Assembly: GCA_016125265.1 (NCBI GenBank)
Contig: WGMC01000006.1
Coordinates: forward strand, 248,001-312,000
Length of the DNA: 64,000 nt
Reading direction: 5' to 3'
DNA from: Planctomycetaceae bacterium
GTDB lineage: Bacteria; Planctomycetota; UBA1135; GCA-002686595
Shown here: piece after piece, positions 35,939-44,532 of the stretch
Layout: each line of letters begins with the position of its first letter
How positions within the stretch are numbered: position 1 is the first letter of the stretch
Position numbers and translations under genes: made by a program
Notes under the pieces: model-generated
What the model was told of the DNA's origin: nothing
Seen by the model: the letters and a program-made list of their open reading frames with translations, nothing else
Database searches by the model: none

Positions 35939-36565
35939 ATGGCACGATACACCGACGCTAAGTGCAAGCTCTGCCGGCGCGAAGGCATGAAGCTGTTCCT
36001 GAAAGGGCAGCGCTGCTTCTCCGACAAGTGCGCCATCACCCGCCGCAACTACCCGCCGGGCCAACACGCCCAGCGCCGCAGCAAGGCGACCGACTACGGT
36101 CTTCGCCTGCGCGAGAAACAGAAACTGAAGCGGATCTACGGTCTGCTCGACCGCCAGTTCCGCCTGTACTTCCAGGAAGCCGAGCGTCTGCCCGGCAACA
36201 CCGGGGAGAACTTGGTTTCGCTGCTCGAGCGTCGTTTGGACTCGGTCGTGATCGCGAGCGGCTTTGCGCTCTCGCGTCCCCACGCCCGCCACCTGATCGC
36301 CCACGGCCACTTCCGCGTGAACGGCAAGCGGGTCGACATCGCGTCCTACCAGGTGCGCGCCGGTGACAAAATCACCCTGCGCGACTCGGACAAGACGCGC
36401 AAGGTTGTGGGGGAGGCGATCGAGTTCAGCCGCTCCCAGGTGCTGCCGGATTGGCTCAGCGTGGACCGCGCGGCCTCCGTGGTCACCGTGGCGGCCCTGC
36501 CGCGCATGGAGCACTTCCTGCACCCGATCCAACTGCAGATGATCATCGAGATCAGCTCCCGCTGA
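35939..36565 (+). CDS. rpsD: 30S ribosomal protein S4, zinc-finger form
   Basis: 208 residues, a primary 16S rRNA-binding protein. The N-terminus carries the four-Cys zinc finger C9-x2-C12-x13-C26-x4-C31. The S4 RNA-binding domain follows (LERRLDSVVIASGFA, then HLIAHGHFRVNGKRVDI). In E. coli S4 represses the alpha operon. A strong hairpin and 182 bp separate it from rpoA. Confidence 0.97.
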   Translation: MARYTDAKCKLCRREGMKLFLKGQRCFSDKCAITRRNYPPGQHAQRRSKATDYGLRLREKQKLKRIYGLLDRQFRLYFQEAERLPGNTGENLVSLLERRLDSVVIASGFALSRPHARHLIAHGHFRVNGKRVDIASYQVRAGDKITLRDSDKTRKVVGEAIEFSRSQVLPDWLSVDRAASVVTVAALPRMEHFLHPIQLQMIIEISSR

Positions 36566-36573
36566 TCGCGGGC

Positions 36574-36602
36574 GCCGGGGCCCACATGGATCGGGCCCCG
36601 GC
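36574..36602 (+). terminator. hairpin between rpsD and rpoA
   Basis: Perfect 10-bp stem GCCGGGGCCC/GGGCCCCGGC with a 9-nt loop, 9 nt after the rpsD stop. A second weaker G+C stem followed by a T5 run lies at about 36628-36668. Together they could attenuate transcription into rpoA. Confidence 0.5.
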
Positions 36603-36747
36603 TCCCCACGAACTTCCACAGGGATCCCGTCGACGCCCCCGAGGGTCACAGGGCGCCCACACAATTTTTCTGTCGCGGCAAATCCCCTCGGACCCGGTGG
36701 CGCACCGGCGGCACCTTGGGGCGACCGACTTCTGAGACGAACAACCG

Positions 36748-37731
36748 ATGAGAATTCGCTGGCGTAACTTCGAACTTCCCAGCCGTGTGCAGGCTGATCG
36801 GGACTCCCTGAACACGGAGTACGGCCGCTTCGTAGTCGAGCCGTTCGAACGCGGCTTTGCCCACACGATCGGCAACGGCCTGCGCCGGGTGCTCCTCTCC
36901 TCGATCGAGAGCTCGGCCGTCACCGCCGTGCGCATCGAGGGGGCCCAGCACGAGTTCGACTCCCTCGAGGGTGTCTACGAGGACGTCACCGACATCATCC
37001 TCAACGTGAAACGCCTGCGCATCCAGAACCCCGGTCAGGGGCGGATCCAGTGTGTGATCGAGAAGAGTGGCAAGGGCCCGGTGACCGGCGCGGACGTGAA
37101 GTGCGAGGGCGATGCCCGCGTGATCAACACGGACCTGCACATCGCGCTGCTGAGCCTCGACCGCGACCTGCGCATCGAACTCGAAGTCGACAAGGGCCGC
37201 GGGTACGTGCCGGCCGAGGAGAACCGCCGCGAGGATCAGCCGCTTGGCACGATCCCCGTCGACTCGGTGTACTCGCCCGTGCACCGCGTGCGCTATGCGG
37301 TCGAGGCCACCCGCGTCGGCAAATTCACGAACTACGACCGCCTGGTCCTCGAGATCTGGACCGACGGGACGATCTCGCCGGAACTGGCTCTGACCGAGGC
37401 CGCGAAGATCTACCGCAAGCACCTCAACCCCTTCGTGCTGTTCGAGCCGATGCGGGAAGACGCACCCCTGGCGGGGGATCCCAGCCAATCGGAGCTGGCC
37501 CGCCGCAGCCGCATGGGCGATGGCATGGACGGCTTGCTCCAGCGTCCCCTCGCGGACCTGGAACTGTCGGTCCGCGCGCGCAACTGCCTCGACAGCGCCA
37601 ACCTGCGCACCCTGGGCGAGCTGGTCGCTCTCAGCGAGCCGGAAGTCATGAAACTGAAGAACCTCGGCAAGACCAGCTTGACCGAGATCAAGAACAAGCT
37701 CGCTGAGTTCGGCCTCGAACTCGGCATGTGA
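36748..37731 (+). CDS. rpoA: RNA polymerase alpha subunit
   Basis: 327 residues. The N-terminal assembly domain shows FVVEPFERGFAHTIGNGLRR and VTAVRIEGAQHEFDSLEGV. The C-terminal domain, which binds UP elements and activators, contains LSVRARNCLDSANLRTLGEL and LKNLGKTSLTEIKNKL. It is followed after 15 bp by rplQ. The 182-bp upstream spacer suggests separate tuning from the ribosomal genes. Confidence 0.98.
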   Translation: MRIRWRNFELPSRVQADRDSLNTEYGRFVVEPFERGFAHTIGNGLRRVLLSSIESSAVTAVRIEGAQHEFDSLEGVYEDVTDIILNVKRLRIQNPGQGRIQCVIEKSGKGPVTGADVKCEGDARVINTDLHIALLSLDRDLRIELEVDKGRGYVPAEENRREDQPLGTIPVDSVYSPVHRVRYAVEATRVGKFTNYDRLVLEIWTDGTISPELALTEAAKIYRKHLNPFVLFEPMREDAPLAGDPSQSELARRSRMGDGMDGLLQRPLADLELSVRARNCLDSANLRTLGELVALSEPEVMKLKNLGKTSLTEIKNKLAEFGLELGM

Positions 37732-37746
37732 GAGAAGGAACACGAG

Positions 37747-38142
37747 ATGCGACACAAGGTATCGGGCAAAAAACTGGGCCGCACGGCGAGCCATCGCGTG
37801 GCGATGACGCGCAACATGGCCAACTCGCTCATCGATCACGAGCGCATCATCACGACGGTGCAGAAGGCCAAACACCTGAAGCCCTTCGTGGAGAAGCTCG
37901 TCACACTGTCGAAGGACGCGTCCTTGCACCACCGCCGGCTGGCGTTCGCCCGCCTGCGCGATGAGGATGCGGTCTCCAAGCTGTTCGAGGTCCTCGGGCC
38001 GCGCTTCAAGGAGCGTCCCGGCGGCTACTGCCGCATCCTCAAGCTTTCGAAGAACCGCCTCGGCGACAACGGCCAACGGGCCCTGATCGAGTTCGTCGAA
38101 CGCAGCCAAGGTGCGGGCGACGCGACCGCCGAAAGCGCCTGA
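37747..38142 (+). CDS. rplQ: 50S ribosomal protein L17
   Basis: 131 residues. Recognised by [40 protein letters not shown] and [17 protein letters not shown]. It is the last gene of the ribosomal run, and a very strong hairpin follows 55 nt after its stop. Confidence 0.98.
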   Translation: MRHKVSGKKLGRTASHRVAMTRNMANSLIDHERIITTVQKAKHLKPFVEKLVTLSKDASLHHRRLAFARLRDEDAVSKLFEVLGPRFKERPGGYCRILKLSKNRLGDNGQRALIEFVERSQGAGDATAESA

Positions 38143-38197
38143 GATCGGCTTGTAGCGCGGCAACACCCCGCGCGAGCTCTCCAAGGCATCCCCAAGG

Positions 38198-38236
38198 CAC
38201 ACGGCCCATCCCGAGACGCTCGGGGTGGGCCGTGTG
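38198..38236 (+). terminator. terminator-like hairpin after rplQ
   Basis: 18-bp stem (38198-38215 with 38219-38236), one G-T pair, loop ACG. The core is ACACGGCCCA / TGGGCCGTGT. There is no T-tract. It is the most stable hairpin in the window by eye and marks the end of the ribosomal-protein run. Confidence 0.7.
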
Positions 38237-38253
38237 TCGTACACCCGCTGCCG

Positions 38254-38345
38254 GACGATGGGCCGGGCCTTCAGCCCGGAGCCTGTTCTTGCCGGAACCT
38301 GGGGCGTTGCCCCAGGCTACGATCGGGCGGGGCGTTGCCCCTCCC
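38254..38345 (+). repeat. palindromic element, left copy
   Basis: Contains three small palindromes: GGGCC-TTCA-GCCC, CCTGGGGC-GTT-GCCCCAGG (38299-38317) and GGGGC-GTT-GCCCC. Positions 38297-38326 are repeated perfectly, inverted, at 38976-39005. It resembles REP-like intergenic palindromes; no transposase gene is nearby. Confidence 0.8.
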
Positions 38346-38533
38346 AGAGCCCCGAGCGTGCCCGTGCAGTCAGGCAGTCAGGCGGCGGCACGCGTGGGCA
38401 CGCGGCACAGGCACCCACGCGGACGTGGCACGCGTACGCGCACGGCCCCCACGCGCACTTCGCACCCACGCGCACTTGTCGCCCGCGCGCAGACGGCACC
38501 CGTGCGCACATGGCACCGGCACCCGCCCGCACG

Positions 38534-38618
38534 TAGCACCCGCGCTCACGTGGCACCCGAGCGCGCGTGGCACCCGAGCGCGCGTGGCACCCGAGCGCGC
38601 GTGGCACCGCCGCGCACA
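38534..38618 (+). repeat. 17-bp minisatellite, first block
   Basis: Five tandem 17-bp units of the type CGTGGCACCCGAGCGCG, with the GCAC core recurring every 17 bp (38534, 38551, 38568, 38585, 38602). Flanking DNA from about 38380 to 38740 shows the same period in degenerate form. Confidence 0.85.
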
Positions 38619-38740
38619 CCGCAATGGCACGCACGCGGACCGGCGCGCACATGCCACCCGGCACACCGCGCCCGCGCGGACTTGGCGCGTGCGCGCTGAC
38701 GGCACCGGTGCGCGAGTGGCGCTGGAGGGCACGTTTCACA

Positions 38741-38944
38741 CGTTGGCACCGCGCACACGTTGGCACCGCGCACACGTTGGCACGGCGCACACGTTGGCAC
38801 CGCGCACACGTTGGCACCGCGCACACGTTGGCACCGCGCACACGTTGGCACCGCGCACACGTTGGCACCGCGCACACGTTGGCACGGCGCACACGTTGGC
38901 ACCGGGCGCGCGTTGGCTCGGGGCGCGCGTTGGCACGGGGCGCA
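38741..38944 (+). repeat. 17-bp minisatellite, main array of 12 units
   Basis: Twelve head-to-tail units of CGTTGGCACCGCGCACA. CGTTGG begins at 38741 and every 17 bp to 38928; the first ten units are nearly identical and the last two are degenerate. Seventeen is not a multiple of three, and long open frames through it on both strands reflect only the lack of stop codons. There are no spacers, so it is not CRISPR. Confidence 0.92.
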
Positions 38945-38974
38945 CGCATGGCCCTCCTGAGCGCCAACGGCGCG

Positions 38975-39055
38975 GCCGATCGTAGCCTGGGGCAACGCCC
39001 CAGGTCCCCGGTAGAGCGAGGCAAGGGCTGAAAGCCCGCTCCATTTGCGAATCGC
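38975..39055 (-). repeat. palindromic element, right (inverted) copy
   Basis: Inverted partner of the left element, with 30 identical nt at 38976-39005 and weaker similarity outward to GGGCTGAAAGCCC. Together the two copies bracket the minisatellite. Could be a REP-pair or the ends of a decayed non-autonomous element. Confidence 0.8.
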
Positions 39056-39272
39056 CGATGGATGCGCCTGGCCGTCGGCCTGGGCCCCTAGGTTGCCGGC
39101 ACCGGGTGGCGATGCACTGGGTACCTCGTGAGGGCGGGGCAAGTGCTGATGGCCGGCCCCGTGACTCACTGCTCGACACCGTCGGAACGCCCGTGCGACT
39201 GAGCGGTGCGACTGAGCGGTGCGCCATCGGGCTGCGGCGCGACAATAGAACACGCGGGGCAGGCCCCTCGCT
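39056..39272 (+). other. 217-bp spacer before the dnaE 3' end
   Basis: No gene seen. It contains a perfect 13-bp tandem duplication GTGCGACTGAGCG at 39193-39205 and 39206-39218, and a short GGGGC/GCCCC hairpin at about 39256-39267 that could terminate dnaE on the minus strand. Confidence 0.5.
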
Positions 39273-42200
39273 TCAGATGCGCGCCAGGCGCACCCGGCCC
39301 GGGCCCAGCAGCGACTCGACCTCGCGCAGGAAGCTGGGCTCCAGCTTCACGGACAGTTCCTTGGGGCAGCGCACGCGGCGCAGGCGGCCGTCCTGGCCCT
39401 CGACATCGAGGAAGAGCGGGCTGGTGCCCTTCATGCCGCGCACAAGGTTCGCCAGCTCGGCCAGCTTCTGTTCGTCCCGTCCGTCGACCCCGATCACGAG
39501 CGCGCCGCGGAAACGGGCGACGGCCGCCTCCACGGGCAGCAGCTCCTCGAGGATGAGCGCCGGCTGTTCACCGCGGTCCTCGAGCTTGGCTTGCACCACG
39601 ACGATCGAGTCCTCGGCCAGGCGGTCCTTCACCTGTTCGAACGTGCGTGGGAACACGGTCACCTGCACCGAGCCCTCGAGGTCCTCGAGCTGGAAACGCG
39701 CCATCTTCTGGCCGGCGTAGTTGCCCGTCTTGACCACGGTCGTACTCAGGCTGACCACCAAGCCGGCAAGGGTTACCTCCGCGCCGGAACCCAGCGTCCC
39801 GAGGCGCGTGGTGGAGGTGGAGGACAGCAGGCTGAGCAGGCCGGCGTTTTCCTCGAGCGGGTGGCCCGACAGGTAGAACCCGAGCACCTCCCGTTCCGCC
39901 CGCAGGGTGTCGGCCTCGGAGAGGGCCTTGGTGTCGTCGATGGGGGCCACTTGGCTCACCGCGGCCGCCTCCTCGAACACCTCGAACATCGACGCCTGCC
40001 CGCTCTTGCGGTCGGCCGCGGCGCGCGCGCCGTCGATCAGCGCGCGGTCAAGGGCGGCCAGAACGGCGCCGCGGTTGTGGCCCGTCCAGTCGAAGGCTCC
40101 GGCCTTGATCAGGGCCTCCCAGGTGAGGCGGGTGACCTCGCTCGGGTCTACCTTGGCGCAGAGGGTGTGCAGGTCGGCGTTGTCGCCCACCTCGGCGCGG
40201 CAGCCGAGGATCGCCTCGATCGCCTTCTGACCGGTGCCCTTGATCGCGCCGAAACCGAACCGGATGTGTTCGCCCTCGGGTTCGAACTCCCACGTCGAGC
40301 GCCGCGAGTCCGGCGGCAGCAGTTTGGTGCGGCCGCGTTTGCAGTCGTCGAGGAAGGCCTTGATCTTGTCGGAGTCGTGCATTTCGCACGACATGTTCGC
40401 CGCGAGGAACGCCACGCGGTGGTTGGCCTTCAAGTACGCGGTCTGGTACGTGATCATCGCGTAGGCGGTCGAGTGCGACTTGTTGAAGCCGTACCCGCCG
40501 AACTTGACGATGTTGTCCCAGGTTTCCTGCGCCGCACCGCGACTGCAGCCGTTCTTCTCCGCGCCCGTCACGAACTGGGCGGAGTACTTCTCCATGATCT
40601 CGGGCTTCTTCTTGCCCATCGCCTTGCGGAGGTTGTCCGCTTCGTTCAGCGAGAAGTTGCCGAGCACGTTGGAGATGAGCATGACCTGCTCCTGGTACAC
40701 GAGGCAGCCGTAGGTGTCGCGCAGGATCGGCTCGAGGCTCGGGTGCTGGTAGCTGATCGGCTCCAACTTGTGCTTGCGCCGGCTGAACATCTCGTCCATG
40801 CCCGACTCGAGAGGCCCCGGTCGGTACAGCGCCAGAACGGCGATCAGGTCCTCGAAGCAGTCGGGTTTGAGGCGCGCCAGCAGTTTGCGCATGCCCTCCG
40901 ATTCGAGCTGGAACACGCCGAGGGTGTCGCCGCTCATCAGCATGCGGTAGGTTGCGGGGTCGCCGGGGGGCAGGTTGTCGAGGTCTGGCGGTGTGCCGCC
41001 CTGCTTGGCGATGTTCTTGAGCGCGCGGTCGAGGATCGTAAGCGTGCGCAGCCCCAGGTAGTCCATCTTGAGGAGGCCGAGCTCTTCCAGTTGGCCTGCC
41101 GGCCACTGGGTCGAGACGTCCTCGCCCTGCACGCAGAGCGGCACGTAGTCCGTGATGGGGCGGTCCGCGATGACCACACCCGCGGCGTGCGTGGAGATGT
41201 GGCGCACCTGGCCCTCGAGCTCGACGGAGAGCCCGAACAGCTCCTCGAGGCCCGGCATCTCGCGGCGCAGGACGGCGAGGTCCTCGTCCGACTCCAGCGC
41301 CTTCCTCAGGCTGGGCGCGCCTGGACCCGCGGGGATCTTTTTGGCGACGCGGTCGACGTCGCGCAGCGGGATGTCGAGTGCCCGGCCCACGTCCCGCACC
41401 ACCGTGCGCGACGCCATGGTTCCGAACGTGACGATCTGGGCCACGTAGTCGTTGCCGTAGCGCTCGCGTGTGTACTGCATCACCCGCTCGCGCCCCTCCT
41501 TGCAGAAGTCGATGTCGATATCCGGCATCGACACCCGGGCGCTGTTCAGGAAGCGCTCGAAGAGCAAGTCGTACTTCAGCGGGCAGACCTTGGTGATGCC
41601 CAGGAGGTACGCGACCATGGACCCGGCCGCCGATCCGCGCCCCGGGCCCACCGGAATGCCGTTGTCGCGGGCCCAGCGGATGATGTCCCACACGATCAGG
41701 AAGTAGGACACGAAGCCCAGCTCGCGGATGACGCGTTTTTCGTACTCGAGCCGCTCGCGCGCCGCGGTGTGCGCGCCGCCGTAAAGCCGCTCGAGGCCCT
41801 CCTCGAGGAGGCGGTCGAACAGCGTTTCGGGCGAGCTGTTGTCGTCGGGCGAGTAGACGGGGACGTGGTACTTGCCGAACTCGATCTCGAGCTCGACCTG
41901 GTCGGCCACGTCCATCGTGGCGCGCACGGCGTCGGGCAGGTCGCGGAACTCGTGGGCCATCTCCTCGCGCGTGCGGAAGAAGAGTGTGTTCGTGTCCATG
42001 CGGAAGCGCTTCTCGTCCGTGCGCTTCGCACCCGTGTTGATGCAGAGCAGCACGTCCTGGACCGCGCAGTCCTCGTGCCGCAGGTAGTGGATGTCGTTGG
42101 TGGCGACCAGCGGGATCCCCATGCGCTGGTGCAGGCGGTGCATGGCGACGTTGCAGTCCTCTTGGATCTGGATGCCGTTCCTCTGCAGCTCCAGCCAGAA

Positions 42201-42716
42201 GTGCTCCGGACCGAAGAGGTCGCGGAGCTCCATCGCGACCTTCTCTGCCTCGGCTTCCTTGCCGCGGCGGAAGAGTTTGTTCATCTCGCTCGACAGGCAG
42301 CCCGAGAGGCAGGTGATGCCCCGGGCGTACTGGGCGAGCAACTCACGGTCCACGCGCGGGCGCACGTGCATGCCCTCGGTGTAGGCGAGGGACGTGAGCT
42401 TGATGAGGTTCTTGTAGCCCTCGTGGGTGCGGGCCAGCAGCGTCAGGTGCGAGTACGGGTTGTCCTCGCGGTGGTGCGGCTTCTTGCGCGAGGCTTGAGC
42501 AATGTAGACCTCACAACCGAGGATCGGTTTCACGCCCGCCGCGCGGCAGCTCTTGTAGAGCTCGATGGCGCCGAACATGTTTCCATGGTCGGTCAGCGCG
42601 AGGGCCTTCTGCCCGTCGCGGACACAGGCTTCCACCAGCGCGGGGATGCGGTTGGCGCCATCCAGCAGGCTGTACTCCGAGTGCACGTGGAGGTGGGCGA
42701 AGTCGGGTGCGCTCAT
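39273..42716 (-). CDS. dnaE: DNA polymerase III alpha subunit
   Basis: 1147-residue replicative polymerase. The N-terminal PHP domain starts FAHLHVHSEYSLLDGANRI. The palm carries the catalytic MPDIDIDF (about 399-406), preceded by GPGRGSAAGS. A helix-hairpin-helix region follows, and QASMFEVF (about 907-914) matches the internal sliding-clamp-binding motif. A C-terminal OB domain includes VVKTGNYAGQKMARFQLEDL. The start at 42716 gives the standard N-terminus; the frame extends 128 codons further upstream through repeat DNA, which is rejected. It lies downstream of argF on the same strand but beyond two terminator-like hairpins. Confidence 0.97.
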   Translation of the reverse strand: MSAPDFAHLHVHSEYSLLDGANRIPALVEACVRDGQKALALTDHGNMFGAIELYKSCRAAGVKPILGCEVYIAQASRKKPHHREDNPYSHLTLLARTHEGYKNLIKLTSLAYTEGMHVRPRVDRELLAQYARGITCLSGCLSSEMNKLFRRGKEAEAEKVAMELRDLFGPEHFWLELQRNGIQIQEDCNVAMHRLHQRMGIPLVATNDIHYLRHEDCAVQDVLLCINTGAKRTDEKRFRMDTNTLFFRTREEMAHEFRDLPDAVRATMDVADQVELEIEFGKYHVPVYSPDDNSSPETLFDRLLEEGLERLYGGAHTAARERLEYEKRVIRELGFVSYFLIVWDIIRWARDNGIPVGPGRGSAAGSMVAYLLGITKVCPLKYDLLFERFLNSARVSMPDIDIDFCKEGRERVMQYTRERYGNDYVAQIVTFGTMASRTVVRDVGRALDIPLRDVDRVAKKIPAGPGAPSLRKALESDEDLAVLRREMPGLEELFGLSVELEGQVRHISTHAAGVVIADRPITDYVPLCVQGEDVSTQWPAGQLEELGLLKMDYLGLRTLTILDRALKNIAKQGGTPPDLDNLPPGDPATYRMLMSGDTLGVFQLESEGMRKLLARLKPDCFEDLIAVLALYRPGPLESGMDEMFSRRKHKLEPISYQHPSLEPILRDTYGCLVYQEQVMLISNVLGNFSLNEADNLRKAMGKKKPEIMEKYSAQFVTGAEKNGCSRGAAQETWDNIVKFGGYGFNKSHSTAYAMITYQTAYLKANHRVAFLAANMSCEMHDSDKIKAFLDDCKRGRTKLLPPDSRRSTWEFEPEGEHIRFGFGAIKGTGQKAIEAILGCRAEVGDNADLHTLCAKVDPSEVTRLTWEALIKAGAFDWTGHNRGAVLAALDRALIDGARAAADRKSGQASMFEVFEEAAAVSQVAPIDDTKALSEADTLRAEREVLGFYLSGHPLEENAGLLSLLSSTSTTRLGTLGSGAEVTLAGLVVSLSTTVVKTGNYAGQKMARFQLEDLEGSVQVTVFPRTFEQVKDRLAEDSIVVVQAKLEDRGEQPALILEELLPVEAAVARFRGALVIGVDGRDEQKLAELANLVRGMKGTSPLFLDVEGQDGRLRRVRCPKELSVKLEPSFLREVESLLGPGRVRLARI

Positions 42717-42884
42717 GACGGGTGGTGGCCTGGCGGCCGTTGGCGGCGGAAAGAAACGAGTTCCGAGTTCGCCCCGGGGAGGCGAACCGTGGGACGGCGC
42801 GGCGAGCGCCGTCGGGCGACGGACCGGCGGGCAGCGCGACGCGCAACACCCCACCCGGGCCGTGCGGGGCGCGCCGCTGCTCTC

Positions 42885-42931
42885 AGAGTGTGGGAAAAAA
42901 TCGGCCCGCGGCCGATGGTTTTCCGCACTCT
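42885..42931 (-). terminator. bidirectional terminator-like hairpin
   Basis: 22-nt arms pair at about 18 positions around a CGC loop; the core is ATCGGCC/GGCCGAT. An A6 run lies in one arm and a T4 run in the other, so it could work in either direction. Confidence 0.6.
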
Positions 42932-42935
42932 GCCG

Positions 42936-43017
42936 CTCCAGCGCCGCAAGGCGATGGGCCAAACGGCACCTGAGAGGCCATTGACTTGGGCCGTGCCTAT
43001 TTTTTCCCAGCCTCTCA
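42936..43017 (-). repeat. 82-nt stop-linked repeat, second copy
   Basis: On the minus strand it begins TGAGAGGCTGGGAAAAAA and ends GCGGCGCTGGAG. The ends TGAGAGG/CCTCTCA pair to close a stem-loop over the first 47 nt. Same length as the argF copy, with more differences. Confidence 0.85.
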
Positions 43018-43027
43018 GAGAGAGGGA

Positions 43028-43053
43028 AAAAATCGGGGCCTTGGCCGATTTTT
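43028..43053 (-). terminator. terminator-like hairpin with A and T tracts
   Basis: AAAAATCGG and CCGATTTTT form a 9-bp stem with an 8-nt loop, giving U-runs on either transcript. It is located about 95 nt after the argF stop codon. Confidence 0.6.
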
Positions 43054-43066
43054 GCGCTCGAACGGG

Positions 43067-43148
43067 CTCCAGCGCCGCCAGGCGATGGGCCAAACATCAT
43101 CTGAGAGGTACTTCGGTCGGGCCGTGCCGATTTTTTCTCAACCTCTCA
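43067..43148 (-). repeat. 82-nt stop-linked repeat, argF copy
   Basis: Begins at 43148 (minus strand) with TGA, which is the stop codon of argF, and reads TGAGAGGTTGAGAAAAAA onward. About nine tenths identical by eye to the copy after hpf at 51235-51315, including an internal CACGGCCCGA and the ending CTGGCGGCGCTGGAG. Confidence 0.9.
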
Positions 43149-44174
43149 GTGTCGCAGCAGCATCGTCAAGAGAGCCTTGGCCGAGTGCAAGCGGTTCTCG
43201 GCCTGCAGATGGACCAAACTGCGGGGCCCATCCAAGACCTCGTCGGTCACCTCGACGTTGCGCCGTATCGGCATGGCGTGCATCAGTCGCGCGTCGTCCC
43301 CGCGGGCCATCAGGCGCTCGTCGATGCGCCAATCCTTGAAGCGCGCGCGCCGACTCGCCGACAGCGTGGCATTGTCGTAGTCGCCGAGCGACTGCCACGA
43401 ACGCGCGTAGACCACGTGGGCACCCTCGACGGCGGACTCCAGCTCTTCCTGCTGCTCCAACTCCGCGCCGGTGGTGCCGGCCACACGGCGCACGTCCGTG
43501 AGCACCCCCTCGTCCAACTCGTACCCGGCGGGGTGCGCGACGCGGATGTGCATGCCGGCGAGCGCCGCCGCGAAGAGCAGCGAATGGGCGACGGCGGCGC
43601 TGGCCGGCTGAGGCGAGTGCACCCACGCCAGGGTCAGGCGTTTGCCGCGCAACGAGCCGACGTGCTCGCGCAACGTCATCAGGTCGGCAAGTCCCTGCAG
43701 CGGGTGCCACAGGGCGCTTTCCATGTTGATGACGGGCACCTTCGCGTAACGCGCCCACGCGCGGATGTGGGCGTCCTGGCGGTCGACTTCCCAGCTCTGC
43801 CCTTCCACCGGCGGGCGCACCGCGAGGGCGCTGACATAGCTGGAGAGCACCGCCGCCGCGTCGCGGATGTGTTCGGGCGCCTTGCCGTCCATCACGCGGC
43901 CCTCGCGCACTTCGAGGTCCCAGAAATCGCTCGCCGCCGCCAGGGCGATCGTGCGACCGCCGAGTTGGTTCATGGCCGCCTCGAAGGAGCTGCGTGTGCG
44001 CAGGGAAGGGCGGAAGAACAACATGCCCACCGAGCGCCCGGCCAGGTCCGGCCGCGCCGGTTTGTGTTTGAGCCTCCGGGCGAGGTCGAGCAGGTCTTCG
44101 ATCTGCTGGGGCGTGAAATCGTCGAGGCGGGTGAAGTGCCGCACCCCGTCACCAGAACCGTCCGCGTGGGCCAT
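43146..44174 (-). CDS. argF: N-succinyl- or N-acetylornithine carbamoyltransferase
   Basis: 342-residue transcarbamylase of arginine biosynthesis. The carbamoyl-phosphate loop FRPSLRTR (54-61) is intact. VMDGKAPEH (94-102), HPLQ and the C-terminal HAMPIRRN are features of the acetyl/succinyl-ornithine subfamily; true ornithine enzymes have HCLP and a different SMG loop. The residue that distinguishes acetyl (Glu) from succinyl (Pro) enzymes is Pro100 here, which favours N-succinylornithine as substrate. The stop codon TGA is also the first triplet of an 82-nt repeat. Confidence 0.85.
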   Translation of the reverse strand: MAHADGSGDGVRHFTRLDDFTPQQIEDLLDLARRLKHKPARPDLAGRSVGMLFFRPSLRTRSSFEAAMNQLGGRTIALAAASDFWDLEVREGRVMDGKAPEHIRDAAAVLSSYVSALAVRPPVEGQSWEVDRQDAHIRAWARYAKVPVINMESALWHPLQGLADLMTLREHVGSLRGKRLTLAWVHSPQPASAAVAHSLLFAAALAGMHIRVAHPAGYELDEGVLTDVRRVAGTTGAELEQQEELESAVEGAHVVYARSWQSLGDYDNATLSASRRARFKDWRIDERLMARGDDARLMHAMPIRRNVEVTDEVLDGPRSLVHLQAENRLHSAKALLTMLLRH

Positions 44175-44308
44175 GCGCCTACCTTAGCGCCGCTGCGCTC
44201 GAGGCCGGAAGGCGCGATTCGCCCCGAGACCCGAGGGTCGGAGAAGGCGCGCCGCCGGGCGGGGGAGGGGCGCCCCGTGTCGGGGGCGGATTCTCGAGGG
44301 GACCTCGC

Positions 44309-44338
44309 TTGACACGCCCTTGCGCCGATGGCTATACC
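44309..44338 (+). promoter_or_regulatory. sigma70-like promoter of tRNA-Arg
   Basis: Perfect -35 TTGACA (44309-44314), an 18-bp spacer and TATACC (44333-44338). The expected start is about 44345, only a few bases before the tRNA. Confidence 0.7.
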
Positions 44339-44351
44339 GTTCGCCCTCTAG

Positions 44352-44428
44352 GCACCCATAGCTCAATTGGATAGAGCATCTGACTACGGATCAGAAGGTT
44401 AGAGGTTCGAGTCCTCTTGGGTGTACCA
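44352..44428 (+). tRNA. tRNA-Arg (anticodon ACG)
   Basis: 77 nt with acceptor stem GCACCCA/TGGGTGT (first pair G-U), discriminator A and encoded CCA. The anticodon stem-loop TCTGA-CTACGGA-TCAGA gives ACG. In bacteria A34 of this tRNA is deaminated to inosine by TadA, whose gene lies just downstream. Confidence 0.95.
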
Positions 44429-44532
44429 CCTCCAACCGGGGCGCTCCGCCGCCCCGGTCCCCGTGGCCCGCTCCGCCCGTGCACGGCACTCCCGACAGCC
44501 CGAGCCCGGCCGAAGAATCCGCCCCCGGCCCG

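Larger units (their letters stand above)
42717..43145 (-). other. 429-bp repeat-rich spacer between argF and dnaE
   Basis: Read on the minus strand from argF: an 82-nt repeat copy, a terminator-like hairpin, a second 82-nt copy, a second hairpin, then about 168 bp that should carry the dnaE promoter. No gene is present; I see no clear promoter hexamers. Confidence 0.7.

Noticed and set aside
38534..38944. CRISPR array
   Set aside because: Units are contiguous 17-mers without unique spacers, and there are no cas genes.
38741..38944. Array of sigma-54 -24 elements (TGGCAC recurs every 17 bp)
   Set aside because: The matching -12 element TTGC at the required 5-nt spacing is missing in every unit.
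38335..38985. Long open frames on both strands across the 17-bp minisatellite, with repeated Trp-His-Arg or Cys-Ala-Val peptides
   Set aside because: They arise from a stop-free tandem repeat whose period is not a multiple of three; no start, ribosome site or recognisable protein.
38254..39055. Insertion sequence between rplQ and dnaE
   Set aside because: Inverted palindromes are present but no transposase remnant or target-site duplication could be seen.
39591..44312. 1573-codon plus-strand open frame opposite dnaE and argF
   Set aside because: Antisense shadow in G+C-rich DNA; the minus-strand frames carry clear DnaE and carbamoyltransferase motifs.
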